From Pseudomonadota bacterium (lineage in GTDB: Bacteria > Pseudomonadota > Gammaproteobacteria > Burkholderiales > Burkholderiaceae): a stretch of 6,380 bases of DNA. The stretch is taken from the NCBI GenBank assembly GCA_021778935.1, contig JAJYBQ010000146.1:1-6380 (forward strand), written 5' to 3'. The notes beneath the pieces are model-generated. The model searched no databases and was not told the origin of the DNA. It saw only the letters and a list, made by a program, of their open reading frames with translations. The translations under genes and the position numbers were made by a program. Each line of letters starts with the position of its first letter. Position 1 is the first letter of the stretch. Shown here piece after piece: positions 6,265 to 6,380 of this stretch.

Positions 6265-6380
6265 AGTAGTGTCCGACAGTTTTCACAGCAAAATCAACTG
6301 AGTATTGGAGTCGTCGGTTTTCGGCATATCGGGTGCCTCGGCAAGTATCTGAAGCAACGGGATTTTTTCGAACGGCGTCA
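6265..6380 (-). mobile_element. One end of an insertion sequence, continuing past the right edge
   Basis: The outermost bases on the plus strand, about GTAGTGTCCGACAGTTTT from 6266, look like an IS terminal inverted repeat and lie only 17 bases from the transposase stop. fixC similarity stops exactly where this begins. The other end and any target duplication are outside the window. Its transcription direction is the same as fixC, so outward read-through into fixX-nifQ is possible. The boundary is known to within a few bases only. Confidence 0.7.
6283..6380 (-). CDS. C-terminal tail of a transposase, probably IS4-type DDE
   Basis: Thirty-two codons before the TGA at 6285-6283 read TPFEKIPLLQILAEAPDM, then PKTDDSNTQLILL. 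A FEK-x-P segment followed by an acidic spacer and a terminal NQL-L-like ending is characteristic of the tails of IS4-type transposases as I remember them; the catalytic DDE region is outside the window. The position hard against an IS end and the interrupted fixC support the call. The IS family assignment is tentative, transposase identity less so. Confidence 0.65.
   Translation of the reverse strand, partial: TPFEKIPLLQILAEAPDMPKTDDSNTQLILL

Overview
The window looks like a broken edge of a nitrogen-fixation (nif/fix) island next to a housekeeping gene, in a GC-rich proteobacterium. The LeuRS, NifA, FixC/FixX and NifQ sequences read like those of Betaproteobacteria (Rhodocyclales/Azoarcus-like). 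That placement is from memory of these families, not from a search.

Layout. Positions 1-2385 (minus) hold leuS, lacking only its C-terminal end beyond the left edge. A 251-bp divergent spacer follows. From 2637 (plus) nifA begins with a good ribosome binding site and an intact GAF domain, but its AAA+ domain is cut just after Walker A. The sequence then passes, within about 300 bp, through three short plus-strand gene pieces: about 40 codons from the middle of a NifX-associated (DUF269) gene, the C-terminal part of a ParD-type antitoxin, and a very short piece that looks like the start of its ParE toxin. This patchwork meets the 3' end of a complete VapBC toxin-antitoxin operon on the minus strand (3729-4353), which has a palindromic operator over its promoter. 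Some 450 bp without a recognisable gene follows and contains a REP-like hairpin. The right third (minus) is a tight fixC-fixX-nifQ gene string. fixX and nifQ are intact; fixC keeps only its C-terminal part and ends at the edge of an insertion sequence whose transposase tail runs off the right edge.

How it fits together. FixC and FixX belong to the FixABCX electron-bifurcating complex that reduces the ferredoxin/flavodoxin feeding nitrogenase. NifQ supplies molybdenum for FeMo-cofactor. NifA is the sigma54-dependent activator of such genes. Here the activator and fixC are both broken while fixX and nifQ read cleanly. The simplest reading is recent loss of the local nif system through deletions at short shared sequences plus an IS insertion, with toxin-antitoxin modules in the gap. 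A misassembly or complex-population artefact could look the same and must be excluded. I found no CRISPR array, tRNA or rRNA, and no clearly new system; the unusual content is the scar structure itself.
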